From: an uncultured Candidatus Melainabacteria bacterium
GTDB taxonomy: Bacteria; Cyanobacteriota; Vampirovibrionia; Gastranaerophilales; Gastranaerophilaceae
NCBI GenBank assembly: GCA_934754855.1
Contig: CAKVJR010000059.1
Span: 1-10,288, forward strand
DNA length: 10,288 bases
Direction: 5' to 3'
The notes under the pieces were generated by a model that searched no databases, was not told where the DNA came from, and was given only the letters and a program-made list of their open reading frames with translations. Positions 1-6,805 of the stretch are shown here, piece after piece (the stretch's first letter is position 1; the number at the start of each line of letters is the position of its first letter). The translations under genes were made by a program, and so were the position numbers.

Positions 1-1
1 G

Positions 2-661
2 TTCGGTATTGCACCTGAACCTGTTGCTATGATTGCGAAAGAAATCAAAGTTGCCCATGATGCAGGTGCCGAAATCGGTATCGTTGTCGGTGGCGGAAAC
101 ATTTTCCGTGGCGGTCAAAAGAGCGAACAATTAGGCATGGACAGAGCGTCGGGTGATTCGGTCGGAATGCTTGCGACAGTAATGAATGCGATTGCATTGC
201 AATCTGCTCTCAGAAAGTTGAATGTTTCTTGCAGAGTGCAAACTGCTATTGATATCAATAAAGTTGCAGAACCTTATGTAAGATTTAAGGCAATTCGTCA
301 CCTTGAAAAGGGTCGTGTTGTAATATTTGCGGCAGGTACGGGCAATCCGTTCTTCACGACGGATACGGCGGCTGCACTCAGAGCATCGGAAATCGGGGCT
401 GATGTTATGTTAATGGCGAAAAATGGTGTCGATGGCGTTTATACGGCAGATCCGAAAGTTAATCCCGATGCGAAAAAATATGATTTTATCTCTTATGACG
501 ATGTTATTATAAGAGGCTTAAAAGTAATGGATACAGCATCTTGTGCTTTGTGTAAAGAAAACAAAGTTCCGATTATCGTTTTTGATTTTGCGGAAGAGGG
601 TGCGGTTATGAAGATATTAAACGGTGAAAAAATAGGTACTTATGTAGGAGGTAATAACTAA
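2..661 (+). CDS. pyrH: UMP kinase (uridylate kinase), 5'-truncated by window edge
   Basis: Phosphorylates UMP to UDP with ATP in cytosolic pyrimidine nucleotide synthesis; the family is a hexameric amino-acid-kinase-fold enzyme. The reading frame is open from base 2, so the gene begins outside the window; 219 residues are visible against about 240 in the family, so roughly the first 20-30 (including the N-terminal lysine/glycine loop) are missing. Visible family motifs in order: FGIAPEPV at the left edge, the glycine-rich VVGGGNIFRGG, GTGNPFFTTDTAAALRA (the nucleotide-binding stretch), then NGVDGVYTADP, and the C-terminal LKVMDTASCALCKENKVPI typical of bacterial PyrH. The stop TAA shares one base with the frr start (TAATG), as in the very common pyrH-frr pair. 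An ATG at 29 is internal, not the start. Identification is secure. Confidence 0.97.
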   Translation, partial: FGIAPEPVAMIAKEIKVAHDAGAEIGIVVGGGNIFRGGQKSEQLGMDRASGDSVGMLATVMNAIALQSALRKLNVSCRVQTAIDINKVAEPYVRFKAIRHLEKGRVVIFAAGTGNPFFTTDTAAALRASEIGADVMLMAKNGVDGVYTADPKVNPDAKKYDFISYDDVIIRGLKVMDTASCALCKENKVPIIVFDFAEEGAVMKILNGEKIGTYVGGNN

Positions 662-1221
662 TGCCGGTTGAAGAAATTATGAACACAGGTAAAGAAAAAA
701 TGGAAAAAGCGATAGGCACTTTGAAAAAGTCATTCGCTTCGGTAAGAACAGGCAGAGCAAATCCGCTTATTCTTGAAAAAGTTACGGTTGATTATTACGG
801 AGCACCCACACCGCTTCGTCAAATGGCACAAGTTACTGTCCAAGAAGGTACAACGCTTGTTATCGCTCCGTTTGATAAATCAATTTTGAAAGAAATTGAA
901 AAAGCAATTATCAAGGCTGATTTGGGTATTACACCGAACAGTGACGGTATCGTTGTAAGACTTCCGTTCCCGCCTTTGACAACTGACAAGAGAAAAGAAA
1001 TCGCAAAAGACGTTAAAAAATTGGGCGAAGAAGCAAAAGTTGCCATCAGAAACATTCGTCGTGATATGACTGATGATGTCAAAAAAGCGGAAAAAGCGGA
1101 AAATCTCCCTGAAGATGCCGTTAAAGATGCTCAAGACAGTATTCAAAAATTGACGGATAAATACACAAAAACTATTGAAGATTTGTGTGCAGAAAAGGAA
1201 AAAGAGGTTTTAACAATATAG
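661..1221 (+). CDS. frr: Ribosome recycling factor
   Basis: Acts with EF-G to split post-termination ribosomes in the cytosol. It has 186 residues, the normal family length (about 185). The signature SVRTGRANP lies near residues 27-35, followed by VDYYGAPTPLRQMAQVTVQE, the start of the small beta-domain. The long C-terminal helix contains the conserved RxxIRxIRRD-like stretch (VAIRNIRRDM) and ends in a typical lysine/glutamate-rich helix. A perfect AGGAGG at 646-651 lies nine bases before the ATG, which fixes the start. The start overlaps the pyrH stop by one base and the stop overlaps the cdsA start by one base, suggesting translational coupling. Open reading frames on the opposite strand here are shadows. 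Confidence 0.97.
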   Translation: MPVEEIMNTGKEKMEKAIGTLKKSFASVRTGRANPLILEKVTVDYYGAPTPLRQMAQVTVQEGTTLVIAPFDKSILKEIEKAIIKADLGITPNSDGIVVRLPFPPLTTDKRKEIAKDVKKLGEEAKVAIRNIRRDMTDDVKKAEKAENLPEDAVKDAQDSIQKLTDKYTKTIEDLCAEKEKEVLTI

Positions 1222-2132
1222 TGACTCCAACGGAAGAAGCAACAGCAAAAAAGAATAGTGATACAAGAGCATTAACGGGACTTATTACCGGATTGATAAT
1301 TTTTGCATCAATTTATATCGGCGGATTTGTTTTCGCTGCGGTGGTCGGAATCTTTGTGTTCTTTGCATTAAAAGAATATGTAAATATATTGAGATGTAAA
1401 GGTTTTCAGCCTTCTTTGAGAATATCTTTATTTGTTGCTTTTTTGCTGTTCTTGGTTTCCGTGGCTCACAGAAATGACCTGTTCCCGTTTATTATATTTT
1501 TCGGGGTAACATTGTCGTTCTGTGCGGTGTTATTTAAGTTAAGACAACCTTATATTGCAAATGTCGCAACGACTGTATTCGGATTTATTTTGTGTTGGTT
1601 GCCCACTCACGTTTATCTCATAAGAGGTTTGGGTTCTCCCGGAAAAGGCTTTTTGACATTGTGCAATCACAATGAAGGTCTTGGTTACCTCGTTATGATG
1701 TTCTTTACGATTTTGGCAACTGATATTTGTGCATTTTTTGTCGGAAGAAAATTCGGAAAGCACAAATTATCTCCCGAAGTCAGCCCCAAAAAGTCCATTG
1801 AGGGTGCAATCGGCGGAAGCGTCGCTGCAATATTGATTGCAATGTTCTTTGGATATGTTCTCGGAATGCCGCTTTGGAAGTCATTTTTTGGCGGTGTTTT
1901 GATTACGTTTTTTGCACAAATCGGAGATTTATCGGAATCGTTAATCAAGCGTGATGCGGGGGTTAAAGACTCTGGCAACAGTTTACCCGGACATGGTGGT
2001 TTTCTTGACCGTGCGGACAGTTACATACTTTCTGCTCCCGTTGCATATTATTTCTTCAAATGTATCGTTATGGGCGATTGGACTTTCTTTGATACAATTC
2101 AAAAGGCTTTGGCGAATGTCGGATTCATGTAA
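1221..2132 (+). CDS. cdsA: Phosphatidate cytidylyltransferase (CDP-diacylglycerol synthase)
   Basis: Makes CDP-diacylglycerol from phosphatidic acid and CTP, the branch point of phospholipid synthesis, at the inner membrane. The chosen GTG start at 1221 gives 303 residues and a one-base overlap with the frr stop (TAGTG), with AGAGG about 13 bases upstream; an earlier in-frame GTG at 1185 lies inside frr and is less likely. After a hydrophilic N-terminus of about 16 residues there are about seven or eight hydrophobic segments. The CdsA family signature is intact near residues 240-266: S-L-I-K-R-D...K-D...LPGHGGFLDRADS, which includes the Mg-binding acidic residues. PKKSIEGAIGG (189-199) is also typical. 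In many bacteria uppS sits between frr and cdsA; here it does not. Function is secure, the start moderately so. Confidence 0.95.
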   Translation: MTPTEEATAKKNSDTRALTGLITGLIIFASIYIGGFVFAAVVGIFVFFALKEYVNILRCKGFQPSLRISLFVAFLLFLVSVAHRNDLFPFIIFFGVTLSFCAVLFKLRQPYIANVATTVFGFILCWLPTHVYLIRGLGSPGKGFLTLCNHNEGLGYLVMMFFTILATDICAFFVGRKFGKHKLSPEVSPKKSIEGAIGGSVAAILIAMFFGYVLGMPLWKSFFGGVLITFFAQIGDLSESLIKRDAGVKDSGNSLPGHGGFLDRADSYILSAPVAYYFFKCIVMGDWTFFDTIQKALANVGFM

Positions 2133-2838
2133 AGATATTTCTTCTTTGCTAAAAAAAACGGGGTTTGAGCATTTAGACAAAAAATTTTTTGAGCCTGCTT
2201 TGACTCACCCGTCATATACAATCGAACACAAAATGCCCGCAAAAGATTGCTATGAACGGCTTGAATTTCTCGGTGATGCTGTTTTGAAACTTGTTGTAAG
2301 TGACATGTTATACAAAAAATTTCCGAACAGTAATGAGGGGAAACTTTCAAATATCAGAGCAATTTTGGTCAGTGATGATTTTTTGTTTAATCTCGCTCAG
2401 GATTTGAAGTTGAAAAATTATTTACGTCTTTCAAAGGCTTTTGAAAAAGAAGGTGGTCGAAAGGTCGTATCCGTTTCTGCGTGTGCTTTTGAGGCTTTTT
2501 TAGGAGTCCTTTTTGAGCAAGGTGTAGAAATGGCTGAAATTTCAAAATTTTTGAATAATTTGTATTTAAAATATGATGAAGAATTGAAAACGATATTGCC
2601 GAAATTCAATTCTAAAGCGACTTTACAGGAATATACCCAAAAAATTAATCAGGATTTGCCGATTTATGAATTGATTTCAAAACTCGGTGAGGACAATGAT
2701 GCAACATTTACGGTTAAGGTTTCTTATCACGATGAGGATTTAGGCATCGGAGTTGGAAAATCGAAAAAACAAGCGGAGCGAGAAGCCGCTTATAATGCGT
2801 GTTTGAAGTTAAAAATTACAGGAGAAAACGATGAATAA
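2116..2838 (+). CDS. rnc: Ribonuclease III with Asp-to-Cys change at a conserved active-site position
   Basis: Double-strand-specific endoribonuclease for rRNA and mRNA processing. The start is taken as the ATG at 2116 (AAAAGG at 2100-2105 upstream), giving 240 residues and a 17-base overlap with cdsA; the same frame is open further upstream inside cdsA but that part does not resemble RNase III. The nuclease domain holds the signature ERLEFLGDAVL (residues 47-57; Glu47, Glu50, Asp54), NEGKLSNIRA with Glu74, and GGRK...FEAFLG with the essential Glu126. In the last motif the usual Ala-Asp-x-x-Glu-Ala reads Ala-Cys-Ala-Phe-Glu-Ala, so Cys123 occupies the position of E. coli Asp114. The linker has the usual LQEYTQ, followed by a dsRNA-binding domain (about 166-233) ending in GKSKKQAEREAA. 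The stop overlaps rpe by eight bases. Family assignment is secure; catalytic state is open. Confidence 0.94.
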   Translation: MSDSCKDISSLLKKTGFEHLDKKFFEPALTHPSYTIEHKMPAKDCYERLEFLGDAVLKLVVSDMLYKKFPNSNEGKLSNIRAILVSDDFLFNLAQDLKLKNYLRLSKAFEKEGGRKVVSVSACAFEAFLGVLFEQGVEMAEISKFLNNLYLKYDEELKTILPKFNSKATLQEYTQKINQDLPIYELISKLGEDNDATFTVKVSYHDEDLGIGVGKSKKQAEREAAYNACLKLKITGENDE

Positions 2839-3475
2839 AGTTGTTATTTCGCCGTCGATTTTATCTGCGGATTTTGCAAATTTGGAAAGAGATATCAAAA
2901 AAATTAAAGATGGCGGTGCCGAATGGGCACACGTTGATGTTATGGACGGTCATTTTGTTCCGAATATTACAATCGGTGCTCCTGTTGTTAAAGCCCTGAG
3001 AAAAGTTACAGATATGTTTTTGGACGTTCATTTAATGATTGAAAATCCCGAAAAATATGTTCCCGATTTTGCTAAAGCAGGGTCTGATTTAATCACCTTT
3101 CATTACGAAGCGACAAGGGAAAACACTAATAGTGTTATTGATTTGATTAAGTCATTCGGCATTAAGGTCGGACTTTCGATTAAACCGAAAACAAATCCTG
3201 AAGAAATAAAAGAATATCTTGATAAGGTTGATATGATTTTAGTAATGACGGTTGAACCGGGATTTGGCGGTCAGTCATTTATGCCTGATTGTGCCGAAAA
3301 AATCAAGTATATTCGAGCAAATTCGACAAACAAAGATTTAAGGGTTGAAGTTGACGGCGGAATTAACGCTGAAACGGGCAAAATCTGTAAGGATTTCGGG
3401 GCAGACACGCTCGTTGCGGGAAGTTATGTTTACGGAAATTCAGATATAGCAAAATCAATTCAATCATTGAGGTAA
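2831..3475 (+). CDS. rpe: Ribulose-phosphate 3-epimerase
   Basis: Interconverts ribulose 5-phosphate and xylulose 5-phosphate in the pentose phosphate pathway; cytosolic TIM barrel. The 214-residue length is normal. Visible motifs: SPSILSADF at the N-terminus (Ser9), HVDVMDGHFVPNITIG with metal ligands His34 and Asp36, DVHLMIENP with His67, the VMTVEPGFGGQSF phosphate-loop region with its M-V-P-G-F-G-G-Q core, and VEVDGGIN carrying the catalytic Asp. All expected metal and acid/base residues are present. The ATG is preceded by AGGAG (2820-2824) and overlaps the end of rnc by eight bases. The stop is separated from the nagA ATG by a single codon in the same frame. Confidence 0.97.
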   Translation: MNKVVISPSILSADFANLERDIKKIKDGGAEWAHVDVMDGHFVPNITIGAPVVKALRKVTDMFLDVHLMIENPEKYVPDFAKAGSDLITFHYEATRENTNSVIDLIKSFGIKVGLSIKPKTNPEEIKEYLDKVDMILVMTVEPGFGGQSFMPDCAEKIKYIRANSTNKDLRVEVDGGINAETGKICKDFGADTLVAGSYVYGNSDIAKSIQSLR

Positions 3476-3478
3476 AAA

Positions 3479-4408
3479 ATGTTCAAAACGGAAGGTTTAA
3501 TTGAAACGCATTTTCACGGAGCATTCGGTATTGATTTCATGGATTGTACCGAAGATGAGGTTATTCAGGTTGCAGAAGGTGTCGCAAAGTGCGGTATAAC
3601 AAGAATTTATCCGACTTTGATGACGGGCGATTTTTCGCAGATTAAAAAGCAAATCGGCATAATAAAAAAGGCTGCTGAAAATCAACCTGCAAATACTGCT
3701 AAAATTTCGGGCATTCACCTTGAGGGACCGTTTATCAATCCTTTGAAAAAAGGTATTCATCAGGCGGAATACGTCCTTAAACCTACTGTTGAAAATTATA
3801 AAAAACTTGAAGATGATTTTGTCAAAATCGTGACGATTGCTCCCGAACTTGATGAAAATCGTGAACTTTGCAAATATCTTCATTCCAAAAACGTTCTCGT
3901 TCAGGCGGGACACACGATGGCTGACGATTTAGCGGGTTGTAATTCCGTTACTCATTTTTTCAATGCGATGCCACCGCTTTCGCATAAGTACAAAAATATT
4001 ATTGCCGAAGCAATCGATAACGACGATTTGTTCCTCGAAATGATTGCGGACGGAAACCATGTTGTTGATGATGTATTAAAGTTGGTTTTCCGAGCAAAAG
4101 ACAGAAGTAAAATTGTTTTGATTTCGGACGCATTGCCGATTGCTCATTGCGAGTTCAAAAAAGGAATTTTTGCTGGGCAAAAAGTTATGCTCAACAATGG
4201 CAGTTTTTACAATGAAAACGGCACTTTAGCAGGTAGCGGAATGTTGCAATCAGATATTTTAAAACGACTTGTCAAAGATGAAATACTCACTTTCGACGAG
4301 GCGGTTTATATGATGAATGTCACTCCGCAAAAATATCTCAACGTTTTGAATAACGCTTTTGTCACGTTTGATGATGACATTAACGTTGAAAAGGTTGATT
4401 TTATTTAG
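3479..4408 (+). CDS. nagA: Short N-acetylglucosamine-6-phosphate deacetylase (NagA-type amidohydrolase)
   Basis: Expected to remove acetate from GlcNAc-6-phosphate, giving glucosamine-6-phosphate for catabolism or wall-precursor recycling. The family signatures are clear: ETHFHG (residues 10-13, HxH metal motif), HLEGPFINP with metal ligand Glu82, KKGIH, AGHTMAD (His145), THFFNAMPPLSHK (His159), MIADGNHV, the catalytic Asp217 in LISDAL, and GTLAGSGMLQSD. At 309 residues it is well below the usual 370-390: it begins almost at the HxH motif, so the N-terminal strands of the accessory beta-sandwich are absent, and the C-terminal strands are reduced. The start is the ATG right after the rpe stop, with TGAGG overlapping that stop as a likely ribosome site; there is no room for a longer N-terminus because rpe ends in the same frame. 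No nagB is nearby. The barrel and metal site look complete, so it is probably active. Confidence 0.9.
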   Translation: MFKTEGLIETHFHGAFGIDFMDCTEDEVIQVAEGVAKCGITRIYPTLMTGDFSQIKKQIGIIKKAAENQPANTAKISGIHLEGPFINPLKKGIHQAEYVLKPTVENYKKLEDDFVKIVTIAPELDENRELCKYLHSKNVLVQAGHTMADDLAGCNSVTHFFNAMPPLSHKYKNIIAEAIDNDDLFLEMIADGNHVVDDVLKLVFRAKDRSKIVLISDALPIAHCEFKKGIFAGQKVMLNNGSFYNENGTLAGSGMLQSDILKRLVKDEILTFDEAVYMMNVTPQKYLNVLNNAFVTFDDDINVEKVDFI

Positions 4409-4413
4409 GATTA

Positions 4414-5010
4414 TTAAAAATCGAAAACTTTCTCGGCTTGTTTTTTGATGTAAATATTGCCGGCAAGTTTTTTGTAGCAAGAAAGTTCGTTTTTGAGTTC
4501 GTAAATTTCCTTGTCATTTTGGGCAAGTTTTTTACGCATATCTTCCGCTTCCGTCTTGCAACGTACCAGATCCATTATGACAGCATCAATTCCGCCTAAT
4601 TTTTCTTCAAGTTTGCTCTCCAACTTTTCGTCAAGAAGAGATGCAAACTTGTCATATACGCCTGTTTCGATGTTTTTTACGGCACCTGTAATTTGCTTTA
4701 AAAGTGCCAAAGTTTCGTCTGCTCTTTTTTGTTCAACGGGAAGTTGAGGGGCTGTTTCAGTATGTTTTGACGGAGTTTTTTTGAGCCCGTTTTTGAGTTG
4801 AACGGATTTTTCTTCTTGCATAGTTGCTTGATTTTGCAAGTCTTGCAAGCGTTTTAAGGTTTTCACATCTTCTGTTGTAAAGTATGTCAAACCTTTTCCG
4901 TTTTTCTTGAGCGGAACATTACCGCTTTTGCAAAGACGTAAAATCTCGTCATTATTGACTTTTAAAATATCTCGAACCGTTTTTGGCAAAATTTCGAGTC
5001 CATCAGCCAT
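4414..5010 (-). CDS. MerR-type helix-turn-helix protein with long coiled coil, RacA-like layout
   Basis: Function not established. The start is the ATG at 5010, preceded on its strand by AAGGGG; an ATG further upstream at 5052 lies upstream of the likely transcription start and is rejected. This gives 198 residues. Residues about 8-55 look like a MerR-type winged helix: LPKTVRDILKVNNDEILRLC as the HTH, then a short wing (PLKKNGKGLTYF) and the typical TTEDVKTLKRLQ helix. Residues about 65-100 are polar and probably flexible. From about 100 to 185 the sequence is rich in Lys, Glu and Leu with heptad-like spacing, predicting a coiled coil. No effector-binding cysteine cluster or metal site is visible. 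The N-terminal HTH plus C-terminal coiled coil recalls Bacillus RacA, a DNA-binding chromosome-anchoring protein, but it could equally be a dimeric transcription regulator. It converges on nagA with 5 bases between. Confidence 0.8.
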   Translation of the reverse strand: MADGLEILPKTVRDILKVNNDEILRLCKSGNVPLKKNGKGLTYFTTEDVKTLKRLQDLQNQATMQEEKSVQLKNGLKKTPSKHTETAPQLPVEQKRADETLALLKQITGAVKNIETGVYDKFASLLDEKLESKLEEKLGGIDAVIMDLVRCKTEAEDMRKKLAQNDKEIYELKNELSCYKKLAGNIYIKKQAEKVFDF

Positions 5011-5038
5011 TTTTATCCCCTTTTCTTTCCTGATAAAT

Positions 5039-5069
5039 ATTATAGTAAACACAAGCGGGGCATGGTCAA
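5039..5069 (-). promoter_or_regulatory. Promoter of the HTH/coiled-coil gene, 19-base spacer
   Basis: Read on the minus strand, TTGACC (5069-5064) and a perfect TATAAT (5044-5039) are separated by 19 bases. Transcription would start near 5032, just upstream of the ribosome site for the ATG at 5010. The spacer is two bases longer than the sigma-70 optimum, a length typical of promoters that MerR-family proteins distort. I see no clear dyad within the spacer. Confidence 0.6.
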
Positions 5070-5106
5070 AATATCTCTATTCCTTTAAAGTTTTGTAACA
5101 AATGAT

Positions 5107-5141
5107 TTTCTGTAACCGTGTTTCAAGTATCATTACAGAAA
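5107..5141. repeat. 9-bp inverted repeat upstream of the 527-residue membrane protein gene
   Basis: TTTCTGTAA at 5107-5115 is matched by its exact reverse complement TTACAGAAA at 5133-5141, separated by 17 bases. The right arm runs into the ribosome-binding region (AAGGAAAAGG, ending about two bases before the ATG at 5152). It may be a protein operator or an mRNA hairpin that limits access to the ribosome site. No convincing sigma-70 pair for the plus-strand gene was found here. Confidence 0.5.
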
Positions 5142-5151
5142 GGAAAAGGTT

Positions 5152-6735
5152 ATGAATAATTCGTTCGGAAAAATATTAGGCGGAATTTTTGCAAAGATTT
5201 TTTTTCTTTTGCTTTTTATAACTCCCGTTATTTATACGAGTGTTATTTTTTCTGTTTTGCCAATGATAGAACACGATTTGTCTATTCCGTACGGAAGAAC
5301 TTTTCTTCACCCGGAACACGGTCGGTATATTGCAACCGGATTTGCCAATTTGCTTTTTGAAAAAATTCCTATCGCCTTTAATATTCACCCGTTCGATTTG
5401 AATATTTCCCTTATGTTGGCAGTGAGAATCGTCCTTATGACGATTGTTTTGGTTATGATTGCGGCAGGATTTTTGCTTTTTTATTCCAAAAGAAAAAAGA
5501 GCGATTTATGGATATTGCTTTTTGGGTATTTGGCGGCGTATTTTCTTTTGTGCAACAGATTTTTTATGTATTTGGTTTTTTATAACCTTGTGCCGTTTTT
5601 GGAATATGATGTGAGCGTAATTCCTCTTTTTGTATTTTTTTCGTTTACGTTCTATTTTTACGTAAAAGATGAAATTCCATCAAAGTTTATGTTCACCCTG
5701 TTTTTGATTTCTGCATTTTTCACGGGAATAACTACGGAATTGATAAATACCTCTACGTTCTTGTATATGAGCGTTTTAAGTTGTGCTGTCGGGGTTAGGT
5801 ATTTTCTTTCGGATAAAAATGAAATTGAAAAAGCAAGATTGAAATTCTTTTTGTGGGGTTATTTTGTGCTTATTTTGGCTTGCGGAATATTCTTTCTTAA
5901 CCCTACCGACCATGATTATCAGAACAATCATGTGTTCTTTACATATTGGAAGAAATTTATTCCGATATTTTGGGAAAATTGCATTCTCCGTGTCAAAAGG
6001 TTGTATTTTGTTCTGTTTGGCTTGTTTGGAATATTGTTTTTCACAAGAAAAAATTTTCAAAAACAAAATTTACGTTTGGCAACTTGCATAGCCGTAAGCA
6101 ATTTGGGCTTTTTGCTTTATTTTTTGGTTATAACATATTTGATTGCTTGTTTTTCGTCGGTTACGATGGAAAATTATGACCTTTTTCAGTATAAGTTCGT
6201 AAGTCCGTATGCGGGTGTGATTTTGTTTCAAATTTTTGTCGTTGCGGGATATTTCTTTGAAACGGCAGATTTTAACAGTTATAAAAAAGAATTTTTCTTT
6301 AAAATTTTGATGATTGCGGCAATATTTTTGTCAGTGTATCGTTATCAGGACAATAATTTGGAGTTTATATCGTATCAACGAAATCATTTTTTAACAAGGC
6401 GGGTATATTCTTATCAACTTGAAAAATTAATGATGCAACAGGCGGGAAAAGAAACAATAGTCTTGCCTTTGGGGGTTAACGAATATTATTCCGACACTCT
6501 TGAGGCAAATAATATAATCAAATTTTTGATGTATATTCACTATCCCGATTTTCAAAATCTTAAAATGATTGTTTCTGATGATAATGTTCCGTTTGACAAT
6601 TTGTCGGACGAGGAATTGAAAGATTTGAAATTTTCAAATTTGCTGAAACACAAAATCATAAAAGGTGATATGAATTTTGGGGTCGAAAAAGTCAAAGAGG
6701 AAGGCTCAAAGGTTTATTATCAGATTTTCAGGTAA
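5152..6735 (+). CDS. Polytopic membrane protein of unknown function, glycosyltransferase-C-like layout
   Basis: I do not recognise this 527-residue family. The ATG at 5152 is preceded by AAGGAAAAGG. An N-terminal hydrophobic helix (about 12-36) is followed by a polar loop of about 50 residues (37-87) containing EHDLSIPYGRT and HPEHGRYIATGF. About nine or ten further hydrophobic segments follow (roughly 88-111, 118-144, 155-171, 178-218, 231-249, 284-297, 309-334, 352-369, 382-396). A polar C-terminal domain of about 130 residues completes it. TM1, a long first external loop with acidic and basic residues, many TM helices, then a soluble tail is the layout of GT-C membrane glycosyltransferases and O-antigen/lipid-sugar modifying proteins; no defining catalytic motif is visible, so this is a weak inference. 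It is Phe-rich. It stands alone on its strand, divergent from the HTH protein and convergent with the flagellar operon. Confidence 0.85.
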   Translation: MNNSFGKILGGIFAKIFFLLLFITPVIYTSVIFSVLPMIEHDLSIPYGRTFLHPEHGRYIATGFANLLFEKIPIAFNIHPFDLNISLMLAVRIVLMTIVLVMIAAGFLLFYSKRKKSDLWILLFGYLAAYFLLCNRFFMYLVFYNLVPFLEYDVSVIPLFVFFSFTFYFYVKDEIPSKFMFTLFLISAFFTGITTELINTSTFLYMSVLSCAVGVRYFLSDKNEIEKARLKFFLWGYFVLILACGIFFLNPTDHDYQNNHVFFTYWKKFIPIFWENCILRVKRLYFVLFGLFGILFFTRKNFQKQNLRLATCIAVSNLGFLLYFLVITYLIACFSSVTMENYDLFQYKFVSPYAGVILFQIFVVAGYFFETADFNSYKKEFFFKILMIAAIFLSVYRYQDNNLEFISYQRNHFLTRRVYSYQLEKLMMQQAGKETIVLPLGVNEYYSDTLEANNIIKFLMYIHYPDFQNLKMIVSDDNVPFDNLSDEELKDLKFSNLLKHKIIKGDMNFGVEKVKEEGSKVYYQIFR

Positions 6736-6740
6736 TACAA

Positions 6741-6764
6741 AATAAAAAGCCGACATTGTCGGCT
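6741..6764 (-). terminator. Intrinsic terminator of the flagellar operon
   Basis: On the minus strand, AGCCGAC (6764-6758), a three-base loop and GTCGGCT (6754-6748) form a perfect 7-bp GC-rich stem followed directly by TTTTTATT (the T-run in 6747-6741). It lies about 40 bases beyond the stop of the last flagellar gene. On the plus strand no T-run follows the hairpin, so it should not terminate the 527-residue gene efficiently. Confidence 0.88.
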
Positions 6765-6805
6765 CGTAAGAATGGAATTTGATTGGATTTAAGGACCTTG
6801 TTTAA

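Noticed and set aside
1080..1104. Short direct repeat of AAAAAGCGG in frr
   Set aside because: Explained by the Lys-Lys-Ala-Glu-Lys-Ala-Glu coding sequence in the C-terminal helix of the protein.
819..1146. Two minus-strand open frames of 87-88 codons inside frr
   Set aside because: They lie wholly under a well-supported gene, show no family motif and have no ribosome site; they are frame shadows.
1951..2115. Upstream extension of the rnc frame inside cdsA
   Set aside because: The 55 extra residues overlap the CdsA signature, do not resemble RNase III, and the ATG at 2116 has a suitable ribosome site and gives normal length.
4397..4421. GATTTT...AAAATC at the nagA / HTH-gene junction as a bidirectional terminator
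   Set aside because: The stem is six A/T-rich pairs with a 13-base loop and no good T-run; too weak to call.
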